NCBI GenBank assembly: GCA_002331565.1 | Contig: DCZC01000182.1 | Span: 1-11,035, forward strand | Length of the DNA stretch: 11,035 nt | Reading direction: 5' to 3' | DNA from: Gemmatimonas sp. UBA2094 | GTDB taxonomy: Bacteria; Gemmatimonadota; Gemmatimonadetes; Gemmatimonadales; Gemmatimonadaceae | In this document: positions 1 to 6,880 of the stretch, piece after piece | How positions within the stretch are numbered: position 1 is the stretch's first letter | Layout of the letters: every line of letters begins with the position of its first letter | Notes under the pieces: generated by a model | What the model was told of the DNA's origin: nothing | What the model saw: the letters and a program-made list of their open reading frames with translations, nothing else | Databases searched by the model: none | Position numbers and translations under genes: made by a program

Positions 1-150
1 GCCGAGGTGGCCGGCGGCCGCTCCGTGGGCTTCGCTCCCGGCGCGCGTGGCTGGGCGGCTGAAGGTACCGCCCAGCACATCACGAGCAGCGTCATGGTCC
101 GCACCGCGACCGCTTTCGAAAACCGTTGCGTTGGCATGGCGGCAATCTAG
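1..150 (+). CDS. C-terminal end of an unidentified protein, cut by the window edge
   Basis: Frame 1 is open from the first base to a TAG at 148-150, giving 49 residues without a start codon inside the window. Nearly all codons end in G or C until the last few, which is what a real coding tail in this genome would look like. The peptide is small-residue rich (Gly, Ala, Thr, Val), contains one Trp and one Cys (in the stretch FENRCVGMAAI) and has no membrane segment. The overall look vaguely recalls the globular end of secreted or pilin-like proteins, but I do not recognise the family and assign no function. The opposite strand and other frames here show no better candidate. The gene would be transcribed in the same direction as the small gene at 275. 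Confidence 0.4.
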   Translation, partial: AEVAGGRSVGFAPGARGWAAEGTAQHITSSVMVRTATAFENRCVGMAAI

Positions 151-274
151 CGACGCGCTTCGCGCACGTCCTACGGGCAGGTGTCGTGGCGCGGGAACCA
201 GAGTGCACGCGTCGGGGATTGACATAGGTGTTCGACGTTCGCTCCTCGTTCGCCCACCTTTTCGGTGCCTCTCC

Positions 275-652
275 ATGAGCATGCACAGCACGGACGCCTC
301 GGCTTCGATTCCTGACGATTTCGATGGCTTCCTCCTCGACGCCATCCCGATCACCGATGGCATCTGGTCGCTTTACGGCATCGACGATGATCAGCCGGTC
401 GATGCGTGGAGCAGCTTCCACGCGACCCGCTGTGTCGAACAGCTGGCCATCGCCCGCGCCCGTGTGAAGGCGGCCGAGTGGGCGCTCGCCGACGTACAGG
501 CGCGCGGGATCGCGGCGTGCGTCGCCAAGGCGGCGGCCCATCTGGCGCGCACGCGCGCCGAGCTCGCCGAATGGGAAGCCAGGGGGCGTCGCCTCGAGTC
601 CCATCGGCAGACCACCGACTGGGCCTGGAAGACGCCAGTGTTCGAAGGCTGA
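275..652 (+). CDS. Small hypothetical protein, 125 aa
   Basis: Not recognised. The frame is open from position 47, but the residues before 275 are Arg/Ser/Pro-rich and read like translated non-coding DNA, so I place the start at the ATG at 275 (a second ATG follows at 281). No clear Shine-Dalgarno precedes either. The N-terminal part (about residues 10-50) is acidic and aromatic (DDFDGF, IDDDQPVDAW). The second half (about 55-115) is an Ala/Arg/Glu-rich stretch likely to form a long amphipathic helix or coiled coil, and it ends with Trp-containing residues. There is no signal peptide, membrane segment or cysteine pair. It converges on sppA, with the hairpin at 838-866 between them. It could be a lineage-restricted protein. 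Confidence 0.5.
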   Translation: MSMHSTDASASIPDDFDGFLLDAIPITDGIWSLYGIDDDQPVDAWSSFHATRCVEQLAIARARVKAAEWALADVQARGIAACVAKAAAHLARTRAELAEWEARGRRLESHRQTTDWAWKTPVFEG

Positions 653-675
653 TCCCGGCGCGTCTGTGGCTGGGG

Positions 676-888
676 ATGATCTTCGCCGAAGACGTCCTCG
701 GCCCCTACGACACGCTCATCGGCCGCGGCCAGGAAGCGGTCAACGCACTCGTCGAACGGGTGCGTATCAGGTCGCCGCAGTATCGTGGGCGACCGGTGAC
801 GATGCGACCTGCGAAGTCTCGGAACCCGTGGCCCCTACCCAACACTGGTCACGGATCAGTGTTGGGGCGTGGGATACGAGTTACCTGA
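676..888 (+). CDS. Doubtful short ORF, 70 aa, downstream of the hypothetical gene
   Basis: An ATG at 676 opens a frame ending at TGA 886-888. The first 35 or so residues (MIFAEDVLGPYDTLIGRGQE and a following helical stretch) look protein-like. The remainder is Arg/Pro-rich, runs through the perfect hairpin at 838-866 and overlaps the 3' end of sppA by 8 bases, which argues against it being a normal gene over its full length. It is in a different frame (+1) from the 275-652 gene and starts 23 bases after that gene's stop. It could be a real small gene, a frameshifted extension or remnant of its neighbour, or chance. No recognised domain and no ribosome binding site. Confidence 0.2.
   Translation: MIFAEDVLGPYDTLIGRGQEAVNALVERVRIRSPQYRGRPVTMRPAKSRNPWPLPNTGHGSVLGRGIRVT
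838..866. terminator. Perfect 10-bp hairpin between convergent genes
   Basis: CCCAACACTG (838-847) and CAGTGTTGGG (857-866) are perfect complements around a 9-base loop. The hairpin begins 15 bases beyond the sppA stop codon on the - strand and also lies downstream of the + strand gene ending at 652, so it could serve both directions. Neither side carries the run of T expected of a classical intrinsic terminator. It is therefore either a terminator without a U-tract or an RNA-stabilising 3' structure. Confidence 0.45.
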
Positions 889-2773
889 TCCGCAAAATGT
901 ACGGCATCCGCGCGTACACGCCGCGCGGATCGTTGTACGTGAGCAGCACGCCCAGTTCATGGGTCAGGTCACGTGCGAGCTCTGCGGCCGGACCGGTGGC
1001 ACCGAGCTCGCGCGCCACGGCGTCGATCTTCGCCGCCACGGGCTCCGGACGATTCTCCACCAGCTCCGTGAGTCGCTCCGCAGCGCTCTTCAGGCGCGGA
1101 TACTCACGCACGTCGTAGTCGCCCGTCAGCTTGGCCAACGACGCCGCACTCTTGAGCGCCTCAGCGAGTCCGCCAAGTGAGTCCACCAGGCCAAGGCGCC
1201 TCGCCTGCACGCCAGACCAGACACGCCCCTCGGCGATGGCGCGCACCGAGTCGAGTGGTAATCCGCGGGCCTTCGACACACGTTCGAGGAACGCCGTGTA
1301 CACCGCGTCGGTACCGCGCTGGAGCACCGCCAGCTCTGCCTCGGTGCGCGGGCGCGCGATCGAAAAGAGATCGGCGTAGCGGCCGGTTTTCACCGTATCG
1401 AAGGTGATGCCCTGCCGGTTGGCCAGCCCCTTGATGTTGGGCACCAGCGAGAACACGCCAATCGAGCCTGTGATCGTGTTCGGCTCGGCGAAGATTTTCC
1501 GGCCGGCCGTGCTGATCCAGTAGCCGCCGCTCGCCGCGAGGGAACTCATCGACACCACCACCGGCTTGCGTGCCGCGATGAGCGAGAGCTCGCGCTGAAT
1601 CTGCTCAGACGCGATGGCGCTGCCGCCCGGGCTGTTCACGCGCAAGACGACCGCCTTCACCTGCTCGTCGAGGCGGATGCCGCGCAGCGCGCGTGACAGC
1701 GAGGCACCGCCGATCTGGTTGTCACCCCCTTCGCCGTCGACGATGTCCCCTTCGGCGTACACGACGGCCACCGCCTGACTGCCGCCGATGAGCCGTTCCT
1801 TCGACACGGCGAGCGGGGCGTACGCGCCCAGCGTGATCTGCGGGAGCGAGGGCGTTTCCATCGCAGCCGCGAGCTTAGCCGCGCGTGAATCCGCCGCCGG
1901 TGCGTCTCCATTGTTGTCCTTGGCCGGCGACACCCCCGCCAGCTTCTGCAGGTCGCCGAGCACCACGTCGAAGTACGCCACACGATCGACGAGCTTCGCG
2001 GCCTGTGCATCGGCCGGGAGGAGAATGCCATTCGCATCCACCGCCGTCTGCAGCGCCACCGTGTCCACCTTCCGCGACGCGGCCACACCGCGCTTCACCT
2101 CGCTCCAGAGGTCACCGAGATACGAGGCCACCTGCTGCCGGTTCTCCGGGCTCATGTCGCGCCGCGTGAACGGTTCGACGGCGGCCTTGTAGCGGCCCAC
2201 GCGACTCACCTGCACACCGATGCCGTACTTCTCGAACAATCCCGAGAAGAACACTTGTTCGGACGCGAGTCCCGGGAAGAGCAGGGACCCGAACGGGTCG
2301 AGTGTCACGGTACTCGCGGCCGACGCCACGTAGTACGTGGCCACGTCGGGATTCACGAGATACGCGTGCACCGGCTTCTTCGAGGCGGCGAAGGCCGTGA
2401 GCGCACCACGCAGCTCGCGCAGCGCTGCGTAGCCCGACCGCACGCCGTCGCCCGTCACGCTGCCACGCAGCAGGATGCCGCTGATGCGATCGTCGTCAGC
2501 GGCGGCCTTGATCCCCAGCAGCGCCGATCGGAGCGGCAGCGAGGGGCGCCCGCGCGCCAGGGCCTCGTCGAGGAACGAGGTCGCCGCCGGCCGGGCGGGC
2601 TGGTCGGAAAGGGCCTCGTCGAGGTCGATGACCAGCACCGACCCCTCTCGAACCTCGGTCGGGGGCCGCGAGCCCGCCGAGGCCGCGATGCCGACAATCA
2701 GGAGCACGCCTGCCACGACGCAGATCGCAATGGTGACCAGGTTGGCCGCCAGCGCGGCAAAGAACTGCTTCAT
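881..2773 (-). CDS. sppA: Signal peptide peptidase SppA, long (67K) type
   Basis: Membrane-anchored serine protease of family S49 that degrades signal peptides left in the membrane after protein export. The protein has 630 residues from the ATG at 2773; the long E. coli enzyme is of similar size (618). A single N-terminal membrane anchor (about residues 8-31) is followed by two related S49 halves. The catalytic dyad is visible: Lys196 in the motif YKAAVEPF in the first half and Ser415 in AASGGYW in the second, followed by GSIGVFSL. Starts at GTG 2815 or ATG 2812, with AGGGG a few bases upstream, would add 14 or 13 residues. I prefer 2773 because family members usually begin Met-Lys-x-Phe-Phe directly before the anchor, and GGAG lies 11 bases upstream. 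The gene is monocistronic and divergent from the acyl-CoA dehydrogenase gene. Function is confident; the exact start is not. Confidence 0.93.
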   Translation of the reverse strand: MKQFFAALAANLVTIAICVVAGVLLIVGIAASAGSRPPTEVREGSVLVIDLDEALSDQPARPAATSFLDEALARGRPSLPLRSALLGIKAAADDDRISGILLRGSVTGDGVRSGYAALRELRGALTAFAASKKPVHAYLVNPDVATYYVASAASTVTLDPFGSLLFPGLASEQVFFSGLFEKYGIGVQVSRVGRYKAAVEPFTRRDMSPENRQQVASYLGDLWSEVKRGVAASRKVDTVALQTAVDANGILLPADAQAAKLVDRVAYFDVVLGDLQKLAGVSPAKDNNGDAPAADSRAAKLAAAMETPSLPQITLGAYAPLAVSKERLIGGSQAVAVVYAEGDIVDGEGGDNQIGGASLSRALRGIRLDEQVKAVVLRVNSPGGSAIASEQIQRELSLIAARKPVVVSMSSLAASGGYWISTAGRKIFAEPNTITGSIGVFSLVPNIKGLANRQGITFDTVKTGRYADLFSIARPRTEAELAVLQRGTDAVYTAFLERVSKARGLPLDSVRAIAEGRVWSGVQARRLGLVDSLGGLAEALKSAASLAKLTGDYDVREYPRLKSAAERLTELVENRPEPVAAKIDAVARELGATGPAAELARDLTHELGVLLTYNDPRGVYARMPYILRIR

Positions 2774-2855
2774 CAGAGTAGAGACTCCGCCGGGTGAATG
2801 AGGGGATGCCATCACAGTAACCCCTACGATGCGCGTATGTCCCGAGTTCCGCCCG

Positions 2856-2945
2856 TTTCACGCGGCCAGGATCAAGCGGTGAGAGTCCTTGCAACGGACT
2901 CCGGCAACCCAATGGAAGGACGCTGCCCCCTCGAAAAGCGTGAAA
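2856..2945 (+). promoter_or_regulatory. Candidate structured RNA leader, possibly riboswitch-like
   Basis: TTTCACGC (2856-2863) pairs perfectly with GCGTGAAA (2938-2945), closing a 74-base domain. Inside are a 6-bp hairpin, GAGTCC (2883-2888) with GGACTC (2896-2901) around the loop TTGCAAC, and a possible helix GGCA (2903-2906) with TGCC (2924-2927). GTCCTT (2885-2890) is also complementary to AAGGAC (2916-2921), so two mutually exclusive folds exist. The segments ATCAAG, GGTGAG and GGCAACC occur in an order reminiscent of the SAM-I/SAM-IV riboswitch core. However, the K-turn and the conserved GGTGC segment are missing, so I do not call it a SAM riboswitch. If transcribed toward the right, it would end about 117 bases before the acyl-CoA dehydrogenase start. 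The complementarity is seen directly; the function is inference. Confidence 0.3.
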
Positions 2946-2950
2946 ACGCA

Positions 2951-2980
2951 TTGAACACGTCGGGACACGGAAGCCATAAA
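2951..2980 (+). promoter_or_regulatory. Possible sigma-70-type promoter for the acyl-CoA dehydrogenase gene
   Basis: TTGAAC (2951-2956) and CATAAA (2975-2980) are separated by 18 bases, each matching four of six consensus positions, in one of the few AT-richer patches of this spacer. Transcription would start near 2987, leaving a leader of about 75 bases. If this is the main promoter, the structured element at 2856-2945 would not be in the mRNA. Confidence 0.3.
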
Positions 2981-3062
2981 CATGACGGCACCGTCGCATT
3001 TCTCTTGCCGGCGCACGGTCCGGGCCACACTTTCCAATCATCACTTACTCCGAGCCCAGATC

Positions 3063-4853
3063 ATGCCCGCCTATCGCGCTCCGCTCGACGATATCCGCTA
3101 TCTCCTCAACGACGTGCACGACATCGGCCAGCTCGCCGCGCTGCCCGGATTCGAAGACGCCACGCCGGAGATGATCGAGGAAGTCCTCAAGGGTGGCGCC
3201 ACCTTCTGTGAAGAGGTGCTCTTTCCTCTCAACCAGTCGGGAGACGCCGAGGGCGTGGCGTTGGTGAATGGCGAGGTGAAGACCCCGCGCGGCTTCAAGG
3301 AGGCGTACGAGCGCTACACGGCCGACGGCTGGACGGCCATCAGCGCGGAACCGCAGTACGGCGGCACCGGGCTGCCCGAGATGGTGCGCTTCGTCATGGA
3401 GGAGATGCTCTGCTCGGCCAACCTCTCGTTCTCCATGTATCCGGGATTGTCGCACGGGGCCTATAGCGCGCTGATGAGCCACGGATCGGACGACCTCAAG
3501 GCGCGCTTCCTCCCCAAGCTCATCGACGGCACATGGGGCGGTACGATGTGCCTCACCGAAGCGCATGCCGGTACCGATCTGGGCATCATCAACACCAGGG
3601 CCATGCCGGCGGGTGACGGCGCGTACACGATCACGGGGCAGAAGATCTTCATCAGCGCCGGCGAGCACGATCTCACCGGGAACATCGTGCACCTCGTGCT
3701 GGCCAAGCTCCCCGATGCGCCGGGGGGCACCAAGGGGATCTCGCTCTTCCTCGTGCCCAAGTACCTGCCCACCGAAGAAGGCGGCATCGGTACGCGCAAC
3801 GGCGTCACCTGCGGCAGCGTGGAGCACAAGATGGGCATCAAGGCCAGCGCCACCTGCGTGCTCGATTTCGACAACGCCACCGGCTGGATGGTGGGCGAGC
3901 CGCACAAGGGGATGCGCGCGATGTTCGTCATGATGAACGGGGCGCGTCTCGCGGTGGGTTTGCAGGGCCTCGGGCTCTCCGAGGTGGCCTATCAGAACGC
4001 GCTGTCGTACGCGAAAGACCGGTTGCAGGGGCGGTCGCTGACGGGGCCCAAGAACCCCGACGGCCCGGCCGATTCCATTCTCGTGCATCCCGACGTGCGG
4101 AAGGGGTTGTTGCGCATCAAGGCGCTCAACGAAGGGATGCGCGCGCTGGCCTACTGGGTGGGCATCCGCATCGATGTCGAGCATCGCCACCCCAATGCGG
4201 TGGCGCGGGAGGAAGCGTCGGATCTCGTGGCGCTCATGACGCCGGTGATCAAGGCGTTCCTCACCGATCGCGGGTTCGAGAACACCAACATCGCGCTGCA
4301 GACGCTAGGCGGGCACGGCTACATCAAGGAGTACGGCATCGAGCAGTACGTACGGGACGCGCGCATCGCGCAGATCTACGAAGGCACCAACGCCGTGCAG
4401 GCGCTCGATCTGGTGGGGCGCAAACTGTCCATGGAAGGGGGACGTCCGGTGCGCCGCTTCTTCGAACTGGTCAAGGGCGACGTCGAAGCGGCCGCGTCGG
4501 TGGACGGGCTCGAGGAGTTCGCGAAGGGGCTCGGCGCGTCGCTGTACCAGTTGCAGAAGGCCACCATGCTGCTCGCCGAGAAGGGGTTCGCGAATCCCGA
4601 CGAGGTGGGGGCAGCCGCAACCGAGTATCTCAACCTGATGGGTTACGTCGCCGTGGGCTGGCAGTGGTTGCGCATGGCCACCGTGTCGCAGCAGAAGCTG
4701 GCGGCGGGAGAGGGAGACGCGCGCTTCCACGAGGCCAAGCTCAAGACGGCCCGGTTCTATTTCAGCCGCCTGCTGCCGGAAACCGCGACGCTGCTCGCGG
4801 CCATTCAGGCCGGTAGCGCCCCCATCATGGCGCTTGCCGCTGACGAGTTCTGA
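3063..4853 (+). CDS. Acyl-CoA dehydrogenase with extra C-terminal domain (DmdC-like architecture)
   Basis: FAD-dependent flavoenzyme that introduces a trans-2 double bond into an acyl-CoA, passing electrons to electron-transfer flavoprotein. It has 596 residues, longer than the roughly 400 of classical short- and medium-chain enzymes. Visible elements are an N-terminal helical domain, the flavin/substrate motif MCLTEAHAGTD (162-172), a middle beta domain, and the C-terminal helical domain with GGHGYIKEYGIEQY. The probable catalytic base is Glu440 in IYEGTNAVQAL. About 100 further C-terminal residues form the extra domain found in the 3-methylmercaptopropionyl-CoA dehydrogenase (DmdC)/FadE5-like branch. 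The start at 3063 (MPAYRAPLDDIRYLLND) matches how this branch usually begins. An upstream in-frame ATG at 2982 has a better ribosome site, but its extension does not look like the family. Substrate cannot be read from sequence: straight-chain acyl-CoA or a methylthio analogue are both possible. The 3' end overlaps the convergent ATPase gene by 29 bp. Confidence 0.93.
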   Translation: MPAYRAPLDDIRYLLNDVHDIGQLAALPGFEDATPEMIEEVLKGGATFCEEVLFPLNQSGDAEGVALVNGEVKTPRGFKEAYERYTADGWTAISAEPQYGGTGLPEMVRFVMEEMLCSANLSFSMYPGLSHGAYSALMSHGSDDLKARFLPKLIDGTWGGTMCLTEAHAGTDLGIINTRAMPAGDGAYTITGQKIFISAGEHDLTGNIVHLVLAKLPDAPGGTKGISLFLVPKYLPTEEGGIGTRNGVTCGSVEHKMGIKASATCVLDFDNATGWMVGEPHKGMRAMFVMMNGARLAVGLQGLGLSEVAYQNALSYAKDRLQGRSLTGPKNPDGPADSILVHPDVRKGLLRIKALNEGMRALAYWVGIRIDVEHRHPNAVAREEASDLVALMTPVIKAFLTDRGFENTNIALQTLGGHGYIKEYGIEQYVRDARIAQIYEGTNAVQALDLVGRKLSMEGGRPVRRFFELVKGDVEAAASVDGLEEFAKGLGASLYQLQKATMLLAEKGFANPDEVGAAATEYLNLMGYVAVGWQWLRMATVSQQKLAAGEGDARFHEAKLKTARFYFSRLLPETATLLAAIQAGSAPIMALAADEF

Positions 4854-6705
4854 CGCTGCCCGCCGCCCGCAGCGCGTTCAGGATGACCGCCACGTCGATC
4901 GCTTCCTGAATCAGCGCACCCGCCACCGGCGTGAGCATCCCTGCCGCGGCGAACCCCATGCCGATCAACGACAGCCCCAGTCCCACGCCGATCGACTGGC
5001 GGGCGATGTACAACGCCCGGCGGCCGATGCGCACCGCCTCGGCGATGCGCGACGGGTCGTCGATAAGCAGGACTACGTCGGCCGCTTCCGCCACCACCCC
5101 GCCGCCGTGACCCGCCAGCGCCACTCCCACCGTGGCCGCCGACAGCGACGGGGCATCGTTGGTGCCGTCGCCTACCATCAGCACGCGCCGCCCGGCTTTC
5201 TCCAACGCCATCACCCGCGTCACCTTGTCCTGCGCCGTAAGATCGCCGGCGAACTCGGTGATTCCCACCTGCGCGGCAATCGCGCTGACGTTCGCGTGCT
5301 TGTCACCCGAATACAGATACGCCTGGGTGAAACCCAGTTGGCGCAACTCGCCAAACATTGGCGCCAGCTCGTCGCGAAGGCGGTCGGCGAACTCGATGCG
5401 TGCCACCTCGCCGCCTTCTGTTCCCACGTAGGCGCGCAGGCCGTTGGCCTCGCGTTCCATATCGGCCAGTACGCCGGCACTCACCGGTGAGCGCCCGAGA
5501 AGCGCCTCCCGTACGAAATCCGGCGATCCCACCGCCACCCACTCGCCGTTCACCACACCCGTTACCCCGCGCCCGGGCGTCTCCTGCAGTTGGGTGGCCA
5601 GACCGAGCGGGGCACAGCGCTGCTCGGCCTCGGCTACGATCACCCGGGCCAGTAGATGCCCCGAGCCTTGCTCCACCGCGGCCGCCCGGGCGAGCAGGTC
5701 GAGAGGGGAAGCGGAGGTGCCCACGATCACGTCCGACACCTGCGGCTTGCCCACGGTGAGCGTGCCGGTCTTGTCGAACACCGCCGTATCGACCTTGGCG
5801 AGTCCCTCGAGCGCCCCGCCGTGGCGCACGATGATCGCCCGTCGCGCCGCGCGATTGATGCCGCCGATGATCGCCACCGGAGCGGCAAGGATGAGCGGAC
5901 ATGGGGTGGCCACCACCAACACGGCCAGCACCCGCGTCCAGTCGTGCGACACGAACCACGCCATGAGACAGGCCAGCAGTGTAAGGGGCGTGAACCACAC
6001 GGCCCACACATCGGCGGTGCGTTGCAACGGGCTCTTCGACGCCTGCGCACTGCGTACCAGATCCACGATACGGGCGTACTGGCTCTCCTGCGACCGTCGC
6101 TCGGCGTGCATGGTGAAGGCGCCATCCAGATTGACGCTTCCCGAGAACAGCCGGGTGCCGGCTACGACCCGCACCGGTACGGGCTCACCGGTGAGTCGCG
6201 ACGTGTCCACGTGCGACGTGCCGTCAGTGACCACGCCGTCGGCGGGGACGAGCTCCCCGGGGCGCACCAGCAGGGCATCACCGGGCTCGATCGCCGCTGC
6301 GTCGATGTCGCTCACCCGACCGTCTACGACGCGGTGCGCGTGACGCGGGGCATCCGCTTCCAGTGCCTGCACGGCGTTGGATGCGCGCGCCACGGCGTAG
6401 GCATCGAGCGCCTCCCCGCCGGTCTGCATGAGTACCACCACGAGTCCGGCCAATGGCTGGCCAAGCAACAGGGCCCCAACGATCGCGAGCATCGCCACCA
6501 CATCGGACGCGAATTCGCCGCGGAGCATGCCACGGAAGGTGCGCCATGCCACCGGGAGGCCGGTCACGAGCAGCCCCAGCAGCCACACGCGACCGCGCCA
6601 CGGATCCGTCGAAACCGCGAGCGGCACGGCTGCTCCCGCCACCAGAAAGCCTAGCGTAACGAGAGGTAGCGGGGATATCGGGAACGGCAGGGCGGATATT
6701 CGCAT
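4825..6705 (-). CDS. P1B-type heavy-metal-transporting ATPase without N-terminal metal-binding domain
   Basis: Membrane pump that couples ATP hydrolysis to transition-metal export. From the ATG at 6705 it has 626 residues. The order is four N-terminal membrane segments (two hairpins within about residues 8-95), an actuator domain with TGEP (172-175), a membrane pair with the metal-site motif TPC (267-269), the phosphorylation motif DKTGTLT (Asp311), a nucleotide domain, GDGTND (512-517), and a final membrane pair ending EAIDVAVILNALR. There is no heavy-metal-associated domain, CxxC or His-rich tail. TPC replaces the CPC or SPC of common Cu, Zn/Cd and Co pumps. The HP dipeptide usual in the nucleotide domain is HL (350-351). 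Upstream in-frame starts at ATG 6765 and GTG 6777 would add 20-24 unconvincing residues. Metal specificity is uncertain; TPC has been linked to Ni/Fe-type (P1B-5) pumps. Confidence 0.92.
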   Translation of the reverse strand: MRISALPFPISPLPLVTLGFLVAGAAVPLAVSTDPWRGRVWLLGLLVTGLPVAWRTFRGMLRGEFASDVVAMLAIVGALLLGQPLAGLVVVLMQTGGEALDAYAVARASNAVQALEADAPRHAHRVVDGRVSDIDAAAIEPGDALLVRPGELVPADGVVTDGTSHVDTSRLTGEPVPVRVVAGTRLFSGSVNLDGAFTMHAERRSQESQYARIVDLVRSAQASKSPLQRTADVWAVWFTPLTLLACLMAWFVSHDWTRVLAVLVVATPCPLILAAPVAIIGGINRAARRAIIVRHGGALEGLAKVDTAVFDKTGTLTVGKPQVSDVIVGTSASPLDLLARAAAVEQGSGHLLARVIVAEAEQRCAPLGLATQLQETPGRGVTGVVNGEWVAVGSPDFVREALLGRSPVSAGVLADMEREANGLRAYVGTEGGEVARIEFADRLRDELAPMFGELRQLGFTQAYLYSGDKHANVSAIAAQVGITEFAGDLTAQDKVTRVMALEKAGRRVLMVGDGTNDAPSLSAATVGVALAGHGGGVVAEAADVVLLIDDPSRIAEAVRIGRRALYIARQSIGVGLGLSLIGMGFAAAGMLTPVAGALIQEAIDVAVILNALRAAGSVRTRQRQAP

Positions 6706-6719
6706 ACACTTAATGATGA

Positions 6720-6735
6720 CATCCGGTACATGATG
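6720..6735. promoter_or_regulatory. Imperfect palindrome in the ATPase / histidine kinase divergent spacer
   Basis: CATCCGGTACATGATG pairs with itself at 12 of 16 positions (outer CATC/GATG and central GTAC). It lies 15 bases upstream of the ATPase start codon chosen here, inside the 175-bp spacer between the divergent ATPase and kinase genes. Its position would suit an operator for a metal-responsive repressor, but it matches no operator consensus I can name. The rest of the spacer (6736-6880) shows no convincing promoter or terminator. Confidence 0.2.
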
Positions 6736-6880
6736 GGACGAGTCGGCACGTGGCTCACCCGTCATGGCCGCCGCCACGTGGCGACGATGCCCGCGACGAT
6801 TCTGCCGCCATGCGCCTCCTTGCGCGACACGGCAGGCGTGGAATTGCCGGCATTGCTTCAGGTGAATTCATTCCCAATGT

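Noticed and set aside
219..224. Perfect -35 hexamer TTGACA upstream of the hypothetical gene
   Set aside because: No acceptable -10 hexamer lies 16-18 bases downstream (CTCCTC at 17), so a promoter cannot be supported.
92..604. Open frame of 170 codons on the - strand opposite the hypothetical gene
   Set aside because: Arg/His-rich composition and antisense to a frame with better codon use; typical shadow frame of GC-rich DNA.
2868..2945. SAM-I, SAM-IV or cobalamin riboswitch assignment
   Set aside because: Only short matches (ATCAAG, GGTGAG, GGCAACC) are present; the K-turn and GGTGC segment of the SAM family and the ordered B12 box are missing, so I keep it as an unnamed candidate element.
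2982..3062. Upstream ATG at 2982 for the acyl-CoA dehydrogenase, with GGAAG 8 bases before it
   Set aside because: The added 27 residues are Ser/Arg/His-rich and do not fit the family, which normally begins at the MPAYRAP-type sequence encoded from 3063.
3045..4190. Long - strand open frame of 381 codons
   Set aside because: Fully antisense to the acyl-CoA dehydrogenase gene, His/Arg/Gly-rich and without domain features; GC-rich shadow.
5656..6654. Long + strand open frame of 332 codons
   Set aside because: Antisense to the P-type ATPase gene, whose catalytic motifs are all intact on the - strand.
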